From NCBI RefSeq assembly GCF_009754915.1, contig NZ_WPIK01000005.1, positions 1-64,000 of the forward strand: DNA of 64,000 nucleotides, in the 5' to 3' direction. Below are positions 9,364 through 18,591 of this stretch, piece after piece. Origin of the DNA: Mucilaginibacter arboris (GTDB taxonomy: Bacteria; Bacteroidota; Bacteroidia; Sphingobacteriales; Sphingobacteriaceae). The notes under the pieces are model-generated. The model was given only the letters and a program-made list of their open reading frames with translations. It was not told where the DNA came from and made no database searches. Within the stretch, counting starts at the first letter, position 1, and every line of letters starts with the position of its first letter. The translations under genes and the position numbers were made by a program.

Positions 9364-10023
9364 TTAATGAAGGGCCTGGATGAGGAAATGATTTAGCGGT
9401 TGAATTTTAGCAAGATATTTAACAACATTTTGTATGGCCATTTTATCCATTAGTTCTTCATTATTTAGGTGATGGATAGCAGCAAAACTTTTCAGCTTTA
9501 ATAAATTGAGATAAGGATGATCGGCTTCGTAACCTTTCGGGTTATTTTTTAACTGTTCCTGTTGATCGAATGCAGAAAAATCATCGATAAAAGAAGCATC
9601 ACTAATAATGGCATTTAAGGCGGCGCCATTGTAATCTATTTCCTGCCGGATAGCTTTTAAATGTTCGGGCGTTGGCATCCAATAACCGCCGCCGACAAAA
9701 GATTTATCTGGCTGGATATGCAAATAATACCCAAGTTCTGTATTTCCGCTTCCGGTTTTTATGTTGATGCCGAAATTACTTTTATAAGGCGTTTTATCTT
9801 TACTGAAACGAATATCGCGATAAATTCGCATCACACATTTTTTAGGATCGGTATCTGCATTTACCTGCGGATCTGTTTTTGCAAGTTGCCGGATGAGTTG
9901 TTTGGTAAAATCCAGTACGTTTTCACGTGCATCTTCATAAACTGCTTTATTTGCTGTAAACCAGTCGCGGTTATTATTTTCTGCTAAGCTTTTTAAAAAA
10001 TCAAACGTTTCAGCTTTAATCAT
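9364..10023 (-). CDS. DUF2461 family protein
   Basis: 219 residues from ATG at 10023 (a TTG five codons upstream is not preferred). Signature LAENNNRDWFTANKAVYE near the N-terminus and MRIYRDIRFSKDKTPYKSNFG around residue 70 identify DUF2461, a widespread cytoplasmic family of unknown function. No membrane segment is seen. Confidence 0.9.
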   Translation of the reverse strand: MIKAETFDFLKSLAENNNRDWFTANKAVYEDARENVLDFTKQLIRQLAKTDPQVNADTDPKKCVMRIYRDIRFSKDKTPYKSNFGINIKTGSGNTELGYYLHIQPDKSFVGGGYWMPTPEHLKAIRQEIDYNGAALNAIISDASFIDDFSAFDQQEQLKNNPKGYEADHPYLNLLKLKSFAAIHHLNNEELMDKMAIQNVVKYLAKIQPLNHFLIQALH

Positions 10024-10051
10024 TTTAAATTTGGTCAATAAATAACTGCCA

Positions 10052-10063
10052 TAAAAGAAGCAT
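10052..10063 (+). repeat. Dispersed 12-bp motif copy (GAAG form)
   Basis: TAAAAGAAGCAT between the small membrane protein (ends 10095) and DUF2461 (starts 10023), preceded by GCCA. Confidence 0.75.
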
Positions 10064-10094
10064 TTAAAAGTTTATCAAACTAAAAACGAATTGA

Positions 10095-10370
10095 CTAATT
10101 TAAGTTTAGCTTTTCGTTCCGCATATTCAGGGCAATATTTTTACGCCTGAACCTTTTATACCAAATAAATCCTACCACAGCAACCGCCAGATAAGGTGCT
10201 GCCAATAAAACCATAATGCCTTTATTCAAACCATCGGCTTTGTTATTGCCGCTATTATGCGAAGTTTCTGCATTGGCTGCACACATGGCACATTGTGCTT
10301 TTACAGGTTCGGTGCTTAAAAAAAGCAGCGCAAGCACAAAAGCTACAAATATTTTTTTCAGGGTTTTCAT
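10095..10370 (-). CDS. Small secreted/membrane protein at the end of the respiratory operon
   Basis: 91 residues from ATG at 10370 (a second ATG two codons upstream). Signal peptide ending VKAQ, then CAMCAAN, a short polar linker and one membrane helix (about 52-71) followed by a basic tail. The CxxC right after the signal peptide may bind metal or be redox active. It comes last in the act-cox cluster, so a role in oxidase assembly is possible but not shown. Confidence 0.7.
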   Translation of the reverse strand: MKTLKKIFVAFVLALLFLSTEPVKAQCAMCAANAETSHNSGNNKADGLNKGIMVLLAAPYLAVAVVGFIWYKRFRRKNIALNMRNEKLNLN

Positions 10371-10417
10371 CAGCATAATTCTTAATAAAAATGGAAGATC
10401 ATTACTCTGCTTACCAA

Positions 10418-10440
10418 TTTTTAGGTGATAAAAGAAGCAT
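10418..10440 (+). repeat. Dispersed motif copy with upstream half-arm
   Basis: TTTTTA, then GGTGA, then TAAAAGAAGCAT. It lies between DUF420 and the small membrane protein, the only intergenic copy inside the respiratory block and close to its 3' end. Confidence 0.8.
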
Positions 10441-10463
10441 TATAATCCACAACAAAAATAACG

Positions 10464-11057
10464 CTAAAATTGGTAATAAGGCGAAATCATGATGTAAACA
10501 ATAACACCGGTTACGGTAACATAAAACCAAATAGGCCAGGTCCAGCGTACAATTTTCCGGTGCTTATTGATCTGGTTTTGCAAACCAAAATTAAAGCTGA
10601 ACAAAATTAATGGTAAAACAATTGCTGCAAGTATAATATGACTGATTAAAATAGCATAATATACAAATCTTAAATTTCCTGTTGCCATTTTTTCTGCGGA
10701 GGAAAGCAAATGATCGCCATTTAAATCGCCATAACGTGTTTCTGGTGCCAAATAGTGGAAAACAATATAAAAAACCAGAAAAAGGGAAGACAATGCAAAG
10801 GCTGTAATATTAATCCTTTTGTGCATTACAATATTTTTCTGTTTGATAAAAAAGAGTGATAAAAGAAGTAAAATACTACAAGTTCCGTTTAGATAAGCAT
10901 TAATTAAAGGTAATTTATAAGTAAATGACGGTAAAACCGCAGGAACGGGCAGCACTTTCAAAATTAATATTACAACTACTGCAAATACAAATATGGAAAT
11001 ACCAATTATAAAACGAAAGATTTGCTTGTCCTGAATTTTGTTTGTTTTGTTTTCCAT
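10464..11057 (-). CDS. DUF420 membrane protein (CtaM-like oxidase assembly factor)
   Basis: 197 residues from ATG at 11057, overlapping the sco stop by one base. Five membrane helices; conserved residues in GTCSILLL, HKRINI, VFHYL and ISHIILA fit DUF420, a family linked in Firmicutes to heme-copper oxidase maturation. An acidic insert (RYGDLNGDHLLSSAEK) lies between helices 3 and 4. Its place in the cox cluster supports a role in oxidase assembly. Confidence 0.85.
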   Translation of the reverse strand: MENKTNKIQDKQIFRFIIGISIFVFAVVVILILKVLPVPAVLPSFTYKLPLINAYLNGTCSILLLLSLFFIKQKNIVMHKRINITAFALSSLFLVFYIVFHYLAPETRYGDLNGDHLLSSAEKMATGNLRFVYYAILISHIILAAIVLPLILFSFNFGLQNQINKHRKIVRWTWPIWFYVTVTGVIVYIMISPYYQF

Positions 11058-11764
11058 CAATATAAGTTACTTTTAATTTTACGAAGTTCTTCGGCAATCA
11101 ACACTTTTATTTCATCATTCAATTTTGTCATTTCGTTTACAGAAGTACCGTTGTAATAACCCCTTATCCTTCTGTCCTGATCTACAAGAATCAGTTTTTC
11201 ACTATAAACAAAATTTTCGGGATTGTTATTACCATTGACAGCAGTTACCAAAAAACCATTACGGCTTAAAGGATAAATAGTTGAAGTATCGCCGGTTAAA
11301 AACTTCCACTGGTTTTCATCTGCTTTTAAAGAAGTGGCATATTTTTTTAAAACTGATGCATTGTCTGTAGCCGGATCAACGGTTATAGAAACAAATTTTA
11401 GAATGTTGTTTTTTTTATAAGCTGTTGCCAGATCAGCTACATTTTTGTTAATTTCTTTACACAACGTTGGGCATTGGGTAAAAAAGAAATTGACGAGGAG
11501 TATTTTTCCTTCAAAGTTTTTTTGAGTAATCAACTTGTTTTCCTGATCGTATAATTTAAAATCAGGGATTTGGTGGTAAATAGTATCGTAAATTACTTGT
11601 CCCCTTACTTTATGAAAAGTTTTTGCAACTTGTTTAGGACCGTAAACAGGAAGTGGCTTATAGCGGTTTTTGCCTTTGGCCTGAAGTAAATAATACAAAA
11701 ATCCTGGTACTATTAGTATAAGCACCAGGATTACAAATCTTTTTACTACTTTAAAGTTAGCCAT
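11057..11764 (-). CDS. SCO1/SenC copper chaperone
   Basis: 235 residues from ATG at 11764. N-terminal membrane anchor (about 8-28), then a thioredoxin fold with copper-binding CPTLCK and a later conserved SITVDPATD. SCO proteins deliver copper to the CuA site of oxidase subunit II, here encoded by coxB in the same operon. The distal copper His is not obvious in the usual context and should be checked by alignment. Confidence 0.9.
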   Translation of the reverse strand: MANFKVVKRFVILVLILIVPGFLYYLLQAKGKNRYKPLPVYGPKQVAKTFHKVRGQVIYDTIYHQIPDFKLYDQENKLITQKNFEGKILLVNFFFTQCPTLCKEINKNVADLATAYKKNNILKFVSITVDPATDNASVLKKYATSLKADENQWKFLTGDTSTIYPLSRNGFLVTAVNGNNNPENFVYSEKLILVDQDRRIRGYYNGTSVNEMTKLNDEIKVLIAEELRKIKSNLY

Positions 11765-12105
11765 TAAAGCCTTGTAAATAACCAATAATTACTTTCGTTG
11801 GTTAAAACAAGTATCAGCCCAATTATAAATATAGTTGGCACAAGAATGGAATAAGCCAAGCCAATTTTTTCAAACCTTAAGTGCATAAAGTAGGCAACAA
11901 TATAAAATGCTTTAGCTAACGTAAGCATGATATATATGGGGTTTGCTATTCCTTGTTTTAAAACATGGTGCGGAACAAGGTACAATGCAATAATAAACTC
12001 AATAGCTGTTATGCCCAGCAGTACAAAAAATACCTGCCAAATTTTACCTTTTGAAAGTGATTCATGATCTTCTTCATGATGAACGTTTGAAGGTTCTGTG
12101 CTCAT
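11764..12105 (-). CDS. Cytochrome c oxidase subunit IV family protein
   Basis: 113 residues from ATG at 12105 (MSTEPS). An upstream in-frame start at 12162 overlaps subunit III and is rejected. A His/Glu-rich N-terminus is followed by three membrane helices with YIMLTLAKAFYIVAYFMHLRFE, typical of bacterial subunit IV (prokaryotic COX4). The start/stop overlap with sco indicates one transcript. Confidence 0.88.
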   Translation of the reverse strand: MSTEPSNVHHEEDHESLSKGKIWQVFFVLLGITAIEFIIALYLVPHHVLKQGIANPIYIMLTLAKAFYIVAYFMHLRFEKIGLAYSILVPTIFIIGLILVLTNESNYWLFTRL

Positions 12106-12125
12106 ACTATTTTTATTTAAAAAAT

Positions 12126-12812
12126 TTAAACCAGATAGAAAAACGTAAATACAAAAACCCATACCAAATCTACAAAGTGCCAGTACAAGCCTACTTTTTC
12201 TACCATTAAGTAACTTCCGCGTTTTTCGTAAGTACCTTTTATAACATTAATCAAAATGACAATATTAATAATAACACCGCTAAATACGTGGAAACCATGA
12301 AACCCGGTTATCGTAAAAAACAGATTGGTAAAATTAGTACCTGTATCTAAGCCTGTAGCACTCTTAAACGGGTTACTTCCCCACCATGCCCCTTCTTCGT
12401 GTAAGTGCGTCCATTCTAAAGCCTGGCAGCTTAAAAATATAATACCACCAATTACAGTTAAAATCATCCAATTAACTACTTCCTTTTTAGCGCCCCTATG
12501 GCCGGCTTCTACAGCCAATACCATAGTTACAGAACTCATGATCAGGATAAAGGTCATCAATCCTACAAAAACCAGTGGCGCACCATGTTCTTTTATAAAA
12601 GGGATAGATTGAAAAACTTCATCTGGCATTGGCCACGCTTTAGCACTAAAGCGTAAAGCACCGTAAGCAATCAATAATGCAGAAAAGGTAAAGGCATCAG
12701 ACAGTAAAAAGAACCACATCATCATTTTTCCATATTCTATAGAAAATGGAGAGCGGCCACCTGCCCAGGGTGTAGTTTTAATTCGATCGATAGGTGCTAC
12801 AGTTGTACTCAT
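12126..12812 (-). CDS. ctaE: Cytochrome c oxidase subunit III
   Basis: 228 residues, a COX3 fold with about five to six membrane helices. Signature residues: MMMWFFLLSDAFTFS, the Glu-His pair in QALEWTHLHEEGAWWG, TGFHGFHVFSG and YWHFVDLVWVFVF near the C-terminus. It stabilises the subunit I active site and proton uptake. A second, shorter subunit III-like gene lies directly upstream, as is usual in this phylum. Confidence 0.93.
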   Translation of the reverse strand: MSTTVAPIDRIKTTPWAGGRSPFSIEYGKMMMWFFLLSDAFTFSALLIAYGALRFSAKAWPMPDEVFQSIPFIKEHGAPLVFVGLMTFILIMSSVTMVLAVEAGHRGAKKEVVNWMILTVIGGIIFLSCQALEWTHLHEEGAWWGSNPFKSATGLDTGTNFTNLFFTITGFHGFHVFSGVIINIVILINVIKGTYEKRGSYLMVEKVGLYWHFVDLVWVFVFTFFYLV

Positions 12813-12832
12813 CTAAGTTAGGTATAGAATTA

Positions 12833-13411
12833 TTATTGATTCAAAAGTAAAAAAACATAAAGATATATCCACAAAATATCTACAAAATGCCAAAAAATGG
12901 ATGCCATTTCTAAACGAAAAATATTTTTAACAGGAGGAGCGTTTTTATAACTGCCAACTAAACTGTTAATCACTAAAATTAGGCCAGCTAAAATATGGAC
13001 TAAATGAACGCCTGTAAATATATAGATAAATGATTGTGAAGCGTTAGGGTTAATTAAGTAAACACCCATTTTTACCAATACTGTCCATGCATAAAATTGT
13101 AGGCAAAAGAAGCCTATTCCCAATATTAGGGTTAGCCACAAATACTGCCGCTGTTTGCTAAACTGCAGTTGCTTTGCTGCGCGAAAAGCTAAATACATAG
13201 TTCCGCTGCTTAATAAAATTACAATTGTACTGTATATAAAAGCATGTGGAAGGATAATTTTGATTCCTTTATCTGCTGATCCTTGTGTGTAAACAATAAA
13301 ACCACTGGTAAAAGCAGCAAAAAGCATAAATGAGGTGATGATAAACAACCACATATTAAACTTTTTAGGCTGAAGGTTTAACTTCTCTTTATCTATTACT
13401 GACTGACTCAT
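12833..13411 (-). CDS. Second subunit III-like oxidase protein
   Basis: 192 residues from ATG at 13411 (MSQSVI); an upstream start would run into ctaB. About five membrane helices with NMWLFIITSFMLFAAF, GVHLVHILAGL and EMASIFWHFVDILWIYLY, the COX3 C-terminal signature. It is shorter than ctaE and may be a paralog that pairs with it in the complex. The gap to ctaB is 4 bp. Confidence 0.88.
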   Translation of the reverse strand: MSQSVIDKEKLNLQPKKFNMWLFIITSFMLFAAFTSGFIVYTQGSADKGIKIILPHAFIYSTIVILLSSGTMYLAFRAAKQLQFSKQRQYLWLTLILGIGFFCLQFYAWTVLVKMGVYLINPNASQSFIYIFTGVHLVHILAGLILVINSLVGSYKNAPPVKNIFRLEMASIFWHFVDILWIYLYVFLLLNQ

Positions 13412-13415
13412 TTTT

Positions 13416-14273
13416 CTACTTTCCAACAAAATCAAATAATAATGCCAACTGAACAATTGGCAGGTAAAAGAAAGAGCTATACATTAATTTTTTTGCTGAA
13501 CTTATATCTTGTTTCAGCAATAGATTAAACGCAAAATATAAAAACGCAAAACTGCACAATAATGAAACGGCACCGACATATAAACCGCCAAAATTATAAT
13601 ATGTTGGCAATAAACTTACCGGAACTAAAATTAATGTAAATAAAAATGTTATTGCTGCACTTGTTGCATCGCGTTTTCCTGATGGTAATAAACGGAAACC
13701 TGCTAATTTATAATCATCATCCAATACCCAGGCAATTGCCCAAAAATGAGGAAACTGCCAAACAAATTGTATCCCAAATAAAACAAGGGCTATATAATCT
13801 ATTTTTGGATGAGCTGCCACATATCCGATTAATGGCGGTAATGCTCCAGGAATTGCACCGATAAAAACAGCAACAGGAGATTTTCTTTTAGCAGGTGTAT
13901 AAATAAAAGCATACAAAAAAATAGAAAACACAGAAAGATAGCCAGTTGTTAAGTTGAGGTGCCCTAAAATATAAGTGCCAGCGATACCCATAAAAAGGCT
14001 TAGCACCAAAGCTTGTCCGTTAGTCATTCTTCCGGAAGGCAATGGCCTGTCAGCAGTTCTAAGCATTAACTTATCCAGGTCTTTCTCTATAATTTCGTTA
14101 AACCCATTTGCTGCACCAGTAACTAAAAATCCGCCTATAATTAATAGTGCCCAGTTTTTCCAAACTATCTCGCCATTTACTTTACTACCGATTAGAAAAG
14201 ATATAGAAGCAGAAAAAACAACCAGAAAAGTAAGGCGAAACTTGATCAGTTTAGAAAAATCACTCCATCTCAT
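13416..14273 (-). CDS. ctaB: Protoheme IX farnesyltransferase (heme O synthase)
   Basis: 285 residues, UbiA-type membrane prenyltransferase with eight to nine helices. The first Asp-rich loop reads NGFNEIIEKDLDKLMLRT followed by RPLPSGR; the second, DDDYKLAGFRLLP, binds the diphosphate through Mg. It converts heme B to heme O. Its start overlaps the end of ctaA by 14 bp, so the two heme A synthesis genes are coupled. Confidence 0.95.
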   Translation of the reverse strand: MRWSDFSKLIKFRLTFLVVFSASISFLIGSKVNGEIVWKNWALLIIGGFLVTGAANGFNEIIEKDLDKLMLRTADRPLPSGRMTNGQALVLSLFMGIAGTYILGHLNLTTGYLSVFSIFLYAFIYTPAKRKSPVAVFIGAIPGALPPLIGYVAAHPKIDYIALVLFGIQFVWQFPHFWAIAWVLDDDYKLAGFRLLPSGKRDATSAAITFLFTLILVPVSLLPTYYNFGGLYVGAVSLLCSFAFLYFAFNLLLKQDISSAKKLMYSSFFYLPIVQLALLFDFVGK

Positions 14274-15339
14274 ATTTCGCTCCTAACGTTTCTGCTGATT
14301 TAAACAAGTTCAGCAATAAATAAAATTGTGCACCAAATAATAAACTTGCCAATATAATGTGGGCAATTTGCGCTACAGGCGGTAAACTCCAATAAGTTAA
14401 TATTGCACCGGCAAAGGCTTGTAACATAATAATAACAAAACTTGCGCTCATTAACTGTTGCTGAACAGAGCTTTTGATAAAGTTTTTTCGGATAACCAAA
14501 TACAGCAGCACATTTACAATTATTACAATTAATGCCAAGTTTTTATGGTTATCTAAAACCTTACTTGCACCATTTATCCATTCCTGCCTAAAACTTCCAT
14601 TTAATCTTCCAGAATATTCGTCTATTTTCTCTCTCACTTCTGTCCCAATGGTAATCTGTACAATGTCTAATATTAATGCTGCACCAGTTATAATAAGTAC
14701 AAATGCTTTTGTTTTTATCTTTTTATTGAGATGCAATAATTTGGATTGGTGCCAGGTATAAATTGAAATTGCCAATATACCTAAAGCAATAAGCATGTGT
14801 GCAGTTACAATCCAGGGAACAAGGTTTGACGATACCACAATTGATCCGAGCCATGCCTGAAAAGCAACGAGAACAAGATTAATTACACTTAAAAAAACAA
14901 TTACCTTACTATTTTTCCAGTAGTAAAAAGAGTATGCGGCTGTTAACAAGAGGAGTATTCCTGTAATAGCGCCTATTAGCCTGTTAATATATTCGGTCCA
15001 GGTTTTAGCAGCATTAAATTGTTCCTGCTGATGGTTTACAATAGAAGCATCTGATTTTATTTTGGAAGCCAGAGAAGTATAACCAAAAGCATTAAGCAGT
15101 TTCGCAAAATGTTGGTTCTTTTTTAATTGATTTGCAGCAAATTGGGTACGATAGTTTGCAGGTAATTGTGCTTCTTTTACGGGTGGAATATATTGTCCGA
15201 AACATTTCGGCCAATCAGGGCAGCCCATTCCGGAACCTGTACTTCTTACCACACCACCTGCTAAAATCAATACAAATAGTGCAACTATGGATAACAAATT
15301 AATAAACTGAAACCTTTTTTCGGCTTTTGAATACTTCAA
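14260..15339 (-). CDS. ctaA: Heme A synthase (COX15/CtaA)
   Basis: 359 residues, eight membrane helices. N-terminal signature VLILAGGVVRSTGSGMGCPDWPKC with the Cys pair, then EYINRLIGAITG and the heme-ligand His in VTAHMLIALG and AQIAHIILA. It oxidises the C8 methyl of heme O to the formyl of heme A. The only in-frame start in the right place is TTG at 15339, since an ATG is not available before a stop. An 11-bp match to the dispersed motif at 15169-15179 encodes Val-Lys-Glu-Ala and is probably coincidental. Confidence 0.93.
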   Translation of the reverse strand: MKYSKAEKRFQFINLLSIVALFVLILAGGVVRSTGSGMGCPDWPKCFGQYIPPVKEAQLPANYRTQFAANQLKKNQHFAKLLNAFGYTSLASKIKSDASIVNHQQEQFNAAKTWTEYINRLIGAITGILLLLTAAYSFYYWKNSKVIVFLSVINLVLVAFQAWLGSIVVSSNLVPWIVTAHMLIALGILAISIYTWHQSKLLHLNKKIKTKAFVLIITGAALILDIVQITIGTEVREKIDEYSGRLNGSFRQEWINGASKVLDNHKNLALIVIIVNVLLYLVIRKNFIKSSVQQQLMSASFVIIMLQAFAGAILTYWSLPPVAQIAHIILASLLFGAQFYLLLNLFKSAETLGAKYEME

Positions 15340-15358
15340 GTTGATGTTAAAAAATTAA

Positions 15359-15396
15359 GGGTATTTAAGAGGATACAAGCTCCTGCATAAATACCC
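15359..15396 (-). terminator. Hairpin between ctaD and ctaA
   Basis: GGGTATTTA (15359-15367) pairs with TAAATACCC (15388-15396), with an inner AGGA/TCCT. Read on the minus strand it is followed by TTAATTTTTT. It could partly terminate transcription after ctaD or stabilise the 3' end. Confidence 0.55.
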
Positions 15397-15423
15397 TCAA
15401 TCAAATTAATAATAAATGTATGA

Positions 15424-17310
15424 TTACTTTACTTCCTGAGAATTTTGCTTAATCCACTCTGATTGTAATTTTTCTACATCCGGGTCATCTTCAAAATCAT
15501 GTGGTAAATTTGAAGTCATGGTTTGTGAGAAAGGAACGGTCTGAGGAATAAAATCCTGGTCGTGCCCTGGCTTACTGTAATCATAAGACCAGCGATAAAC
15601 TGTTGGAATTTCTCCCGGCCAGTTTCCATGAATTCGTTCTACCGGTGTTGTCCATTCTAATGTATTGGCATTCCAAGGATTTTGTGTTGCTTTTTTACCG
15701 TGAAATATGGAATAAAAGAAGTTAAACAAAAATGCCACTTGTGCCAATGCAGACATAATTGCTGCCCAGGTAATAAATGTATTTACAGATAACCATTGCT
15801 TCATAGATTCAAACTCTGTAAAAGCATAATATCTACGTGGTACACCGTCTAAACCCATAAAGTGCATGGGGAAGAAAACAAGATAGGCTCCGATAAATGT
15901 CAACCAAAAGTGTAAATAACCTAACTTCTCGTCCATTAATCTGCCAAACATTTTAGGAAACCAATGATAAACACCTGCAAGCATACCAAAAATTGCAGCA
16001 GAGCCCATTACTAAGTGAAAGTGCGCAACTACAAAATAGGTATCATGTAAGTTTATATCCAACGCTGCATTACCTAAAAATATGCCGGTTAACCCTCCGG
16101 AAATAAAGAAGGAAACCAAACCAATAGCAAACATCATTGCGGGAGTAAACCGAATGTTTCCACGCCATAAAGTTGCTAACCAGTTGAACGTTTTTACTGC
16201 TGATGGTACTGCAATAATTAATGTAGTTATCATGAAAACACCACCGATAAACGGATTCATTCCCGTAACAAACATGTGATGACCCCATACAATGAATGAC
16301 AAAACAGTAATACCAATTAAAGAATACACCATTGCATGGTAACCAAAAATAGGTTTACGCGAGTTAACAGCCATTACTTCGGATGCTATACCCATTGCAG
16401 GCATAATAACAATGTAAACTTCGGGGTGGCCCAGAAACCAGAATAAGTGTTCAAATAAAATTGGACTTCCTCCTTCATTTGGCAATACTGCACCATTTAA
16501 AACAATGTCAGAAAGATAGAAGCTTGTTCCCATACTTCTGTCAAATATTAACAACACTACGCCCGCTACTAATACAGGGAAAGAAAGTACACCTAATATT
16601 GCAGTTAAAAAAAATGCCCAAATTGTTAAAGGCATTTTCCACAAATCCATTCCCTTTGTACGCATATTTAATACCGTACTGATATAATTGATACCACCCA
16701 TTAACTGAGAAGCCACAAACAGAACCATACTGGCTAACCACAAAGTCATGCCCATTTCCGAGCCTGGCATTGCTTTTGGTAAAGCAGATAAAGGAGGATA
16801 AATAGTCCATCCACCACCTGCAGGGCCTTTTTGTACAAAAAATGAACTCAACATGATTACACAAGCTGTAAAGAAAAACCAGTATGATAACATGTTCAAA
16901 AATGGGGAAGCCATATCACGTGCCCCTAATTGTAGTGGAATTAAAAGGTTACTAAATGTACCGCTTAATCCTGCAGTTAATACAAAGAATACCATAATGG
17001 TACCATGTATAGTAACCAAGGAAAGATAGAAATTAGGGTCTAAACGGCCTTCAGGAGCAAAACGGCCTAATAAAGTTTCTAAAAATGGAAAAGCTGTATT
17101 TGGATAAGCTAACTGAATACGAAAAAGTACAGATAAAATCATTGCAATTACACCCATGATAATACCAGTTATCAGGAATTGCTTTGCAATCATTTTATGG
17201 TCCTGACTAAAAATATATTTTGTCAGAAAAGTTTCGTGATGATGATGTTCGCCATGCTCCTCATGGCTGTGAACTGATGCCGGATTATTAACTGTTAATG
17301 CTGTTGCCAT
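15424..17310 (-). CDS. ctaD: Cytochrome c oxidase subunit I (A1-type, caa3-like)
   Basis: 628 residues, 12 or more helices. Heme and CuB ligands are intact: TIHGTIMVFF, GHPEVYI (CuB His, cross-linked Tyr and the Glu of the D channel, i.e. A1 type), WGHHMFV and VVAHFHLVMG. A His/Glu-rich N-terminus (HEEHGEHHHHE) and a roughly 100-residue C-terminal extension exceed the core family length. It reduces O2 to water and pumps protons. 13 bp after coxB, in the act-cox operon. Confidence 0.97.
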   Translation of the reverse strand: MATALTVNNPASVHSHEEHGEHHHHETFLTKYIFSQDHKMIAKQFLITGIIMGVIAMILSVLFRIQLAYPNTAFPFLETLLGRFAPEGRLDPNFYLSLVTIHGTIMVFFVLTAGLSGTFSNLLIPLQLGARDMASPFLNMLSYWFFFTACVIMLSSFFVQKGPAGGGWTIYPPLSALPKAMPGSEMGMTLWLASMVLFVASQLMGGINYISTVLNMRTKGMDLWKMPLTIWAFFLTAILGVLSFPVLVAGVVLLIFDRSMGTSFYLSDIVLNGAVLPNEGGSPILFEHLFWFLGHPEVYIVIMPAMGIASEVMAVNSRKPIFGYHAMVYSLIGITVLSFIVWGHHMFVTGMNPFIGGVFMITTLIIAVPSAVKTFNWLATLWRGNIRFTPAMMFAIGLVSFFISGGLTGIFLGNAALDINLHDTYFVVAHFHLVMGSAAIFGMLAGVYHWFPKMFGRLMDEKLGYLHFWLTFIGAYLVFFPMHFMGLDGVPRRYYAFTEFESMKQWLSVNTFITWAAIMSALAQVAFLFNFFYSIFHGKKATQNPWNANTLEWTTPVERIHGNWPGEIPTVYRWSYDYSKPGHDQDFIPQTVPFSQTMTSNLPHDFEDDPDVEKLQSEWIKQNSQEVK

Positions 17311-17322
17311 AATCTCTTGTCC

Positions 17323-18546
17323 TTATAATTTATTAAAAGCTAATTTATTTTTGATAACAGAATCAGCCGGTTGTACTACTGTCATTTTTAATTCCTTTTT
17401 CAACTGGTCATTCAAATAAGGTTTTTGTTTGGATAACCAGTCCTGGTATTCTGCTTCTTTTACCACCCTAAAAACCTTCTGCATATTGAAGTGGTTTCCA
17501 CCACAAATTTTATTACAATAAAGCTTATACTCAAAAGTAGGATTATCCAACTTTGTACGCATTTCATCTGTTGTAATGGTTGGTATAAACTGAAAAAATG
17601 TTGGTAAACCAGGTACTGCGTTTATTTGTACGCGAAACCAGGGTAAATAAAAACTGTGTATAACATCTTGCGCAATAAGGTTGATACGAAGTGGTTTGTT
17701 TACCGGAACTACAATCTCATCGGCAGTTAAGTCATCATAGCTGTTTTTATCCTTATAATCTACGCCTACTTTATTGTTTGCAGAATAAAGCTTTGCATTT
17801 TTCAAGCCCAGTTTTCCGTCCTTTCCAGGATATCGCACTTCCCAGGCAAACTGGTGTGCTGTTATATCAACATTTAAAGCTGAACGCTGCTCGGATACGG
17901 GAACATCCATAATACTTTTCCATGTTAATGACCCAAAAACTACTAATATTGTCAATACAATAGCTGGTATTATCGTCCAAAGCTTTTCGATGGTATTATT
18001 ATGTGGTAAAAAATGCGCCTTTCTTAATTGAGAGCCTCGATAGATATAAGCGAAAGTAAACAGCATAATTTGGGTACCAACGAAAACAATCGTTGTAATG
18101 ATCAACGTAATGTTAAACATCTCATCAATTCTGACACCATGTTTTGAAGCCGCATCAGGAAGAATCATACTACCATGTACTGTATACTCCCAATAGGCAC
18201 CATATAAACCCACTATTAAGAACAATCCGAAACACATTGCCATGATCTTATTCCAATCAATCCCTTTTTTACTTTGCATTTGTAAAGTAAGATCATAAAT
18301 TTTAAGGATTCGGCCAAGGATTGCTATAACAATACATATTAGCAAAAATATAAGTACATTATAACCAATGCCCATCCACATTGCATCACTTGCCATAGAT
18401 CCGTCTATTGCTATTGTAGGTGCATTTACACTTGTTGGTGCAGTACTAGTACTACCTTGTGCGAATAAATTGTTTGTTAAAAACAGCAGTAAAAAACTAA
18501 TACTGCTAAATATTATTTTTAAATAAGTTGATCTTTCAAATTTCAT
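17323..18546 (-). CDS. coxB: Cytochrome c oxidase subunit II (CuA)
   Basis: 407 residues. Signal peptide ending LFAQ, an extra helix (about 57-81), then the two usual subunit II helices and a cupredoxin domain. CuA ligands: His in DVIHSFYLPW and CNKICGGNHFNM (C-x3-C-x3-H-x2-M). Unlike true caa3 subunit II there is no fused cytochrome c, so the electron donor must be a separate cytochrome or the Act complex heme subunits. Longer than the classical subunit by the N-terminal helices. Confidence 0.95.
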   Translation of the reverse strand: MKFERSTYLKIIFSSISFLLLFLTNNLFAQGSTSTAPTSVNAPTIAIDGSMASDAMWMGIGYNVLIFLLICIVIAILGRILKIYDLTLQMQSKKGIDWNKIMAMCFGLFLIVGLYGAYWEYTVHGSMILPDAASKHGVRIDEMFNITLIITTIVFVGTQIMLFTFAYIYRGSQLRKAHFLPHNNTIEKLWTIIPAIVLTILVVFGSLTWKSIMDVPVSEQRSALNVDITAHQFAWEVRYPGKDGKLGLKNAKLYSANNKVGVDYKDKNSYDDLTADEIVVPVNKPLRINLIAQDVIHSFYLPWFRVQINAVPGLPTFFQFIPTITTDEMRTKLDNPTFEYKLYCNKICGGNHFNMQKVFRVVKEAEYQDWLSKQKPYLNDQLKKELKMTVVQPADSVIKNKLAFNKL

Positions 18547-18591
18547 TTTAAAGATTTTATAAATTTTCCTGAGCCTTCAGATTGATCTTTT

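Noticed and set aside
15169-17462. Exact 11-bp motif matches inside ctaA (15169) and coxB (17452)
   Set aside because: Both encode Val-Lys-Glu-Ala, for which TA-AAA-GAA-GCA is the natural AT-rich spelling; treated as chance, as are 41802 and 58195.
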